Assembly: GCA_965221465.1 (NCBI GenBank)
Contig: OZ244892.1
Span: 1,984,001 to 2,048,000, forward strand
Origin: Azophilus sp965221465
GTDB lineage: Bacteria; Pseudomonadota; Gammaproteobacteria; Pseudomonadales; Azotimanducaceae
Direction: 5' to 3'
DNA length: 64,000 nucleotides
Position numbers and translations under genes: made by a program. The notes under the pieces are model-generated. The model searched no databases and was not told where the DNA came from. It saw only the letters and a program-made list of their open reading frames with translations. Each line of letters begins with the position of its first letter. The stretch's first letter is position 1. Of this stretch, positions 63,791 to 64,000 are shown in pieces.

Positions 63791-64000
63791 TGGCACTGTC
63801 TTTCAACGAGCACTCCAAATGCTCCATAGGTGCACTCCAACCTCCGAACTTCTATCCACTCTGTCTACGCCACCACCAAATGAACCGTTTTCTGTTCAGC
63901 CGATGTGATACACCGTTGAAAGCTACCCGGAAGATGCGGCATGGAGGCCGTGAAATCCTGATCGCGCGTTCGATAGAAGTGCTGCAATAGAAACTGCACA
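63695..64000. other. 306-base tail without a supported gene
   Basis: Apart from the IstB fragment up to 63790, no frame shows family similarity. A 66-residue frame at 63790-63990 has no ribosome-binding site and unusual composition. Sequence runs to the window edge. Confidence 0.5.

Noticed and set aside
63790..63990. 66-codon frame at the window end
   Set aside because: No ribosome-binding site, odd composition, and no similarity recognised.

Overview
The window is a GC-rich chromosomal segment that reads as a gammaproteobacterium. Supporting signs are a LexA very close to the enterobacterial one, a CsiV-type peptidoglycan-binding protein end, class 2 PyrD, Slt70-like transglycosylase, a MoxR/Bat operon and an S-methyl-5'-thioinosine phosphorylase next to hypoxanthine phosphoribosyltransferase. 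Secreted eukaryote-like (thrombospondin-type) and proteolytic proteins suggest a marine or animal-associated lifestyle. That last point is inference, and I cannot name the species.

Layout. Positions 1-16.4 kb hold ordinary core genes: a CsiV end, purine salvage (mtnP-hpt), an MscS channel, lexA with two perfect SOS boxes followed by fourteen 12-bp tandem repeats, topA, a two-gene unit encoding a probable selenoprotein (in-frame UGA plus a SECIS-like hairpin), a Usp, slt, tatD, a C39-like protein, an acetyltransferase, an S9 peptidase and ddl. Positions 16.3-41.5 kb form an island of about 25 kb. It carries two five-gene tandem arrays of paralogous secreted lipoproteins with a metzincin-like HExxHxxxxxH zinc motif. 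Between the arrays lie a cysteine-rich TSP1-like gene on the opposite strand and a secreted beta-rich protein. The island is bounded by a 31-bp direct repeat that is the 3' end of ddl, so it looks inserted at the end of that gene. One copy in each array (the fourth) is broken by a frameshift.

Positions 41.5-51.7 kb return to core functions: amtB, pyrD and a complete MoxR-DUF58-DUF4381-VWA-VWA/TPR-BatD operon. Positions 51.7-57.4 kb are a patchwork of accessory genes: two intact GFA-family genes and one remnant, a kinase-like/XRE chimera, NfeD plus SPFH protein, a hypothetical gene and an IS4-type transposase remnant with both terminal repeats. Positions 57.5-63.7 kb form a carbohydrate/polyol oxidation cluster: a Tat-exported TIM-barrel sugar isomerase-like protein, an MFS transporter, a GMC oxidoreductase with its Tat-exported small subunit, and a DUF1080 protein. 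A degraded IstB fragment follows.

An undescribed-looking element also stands out. It is a palindrome-ended mobile repeat of 176-221 bp with a 4-bp target duplication. One copy is inserted in frame inside the sugar isomerase gene, adding exactly 75 codons. A second is intergenic with the same open frame, and shortened pieces lie inside the S9 peptidase gene and after ddl. It behaves like the protein-coding palindromic elements known from Rickettsia, but I recognise no sequence relation to them.
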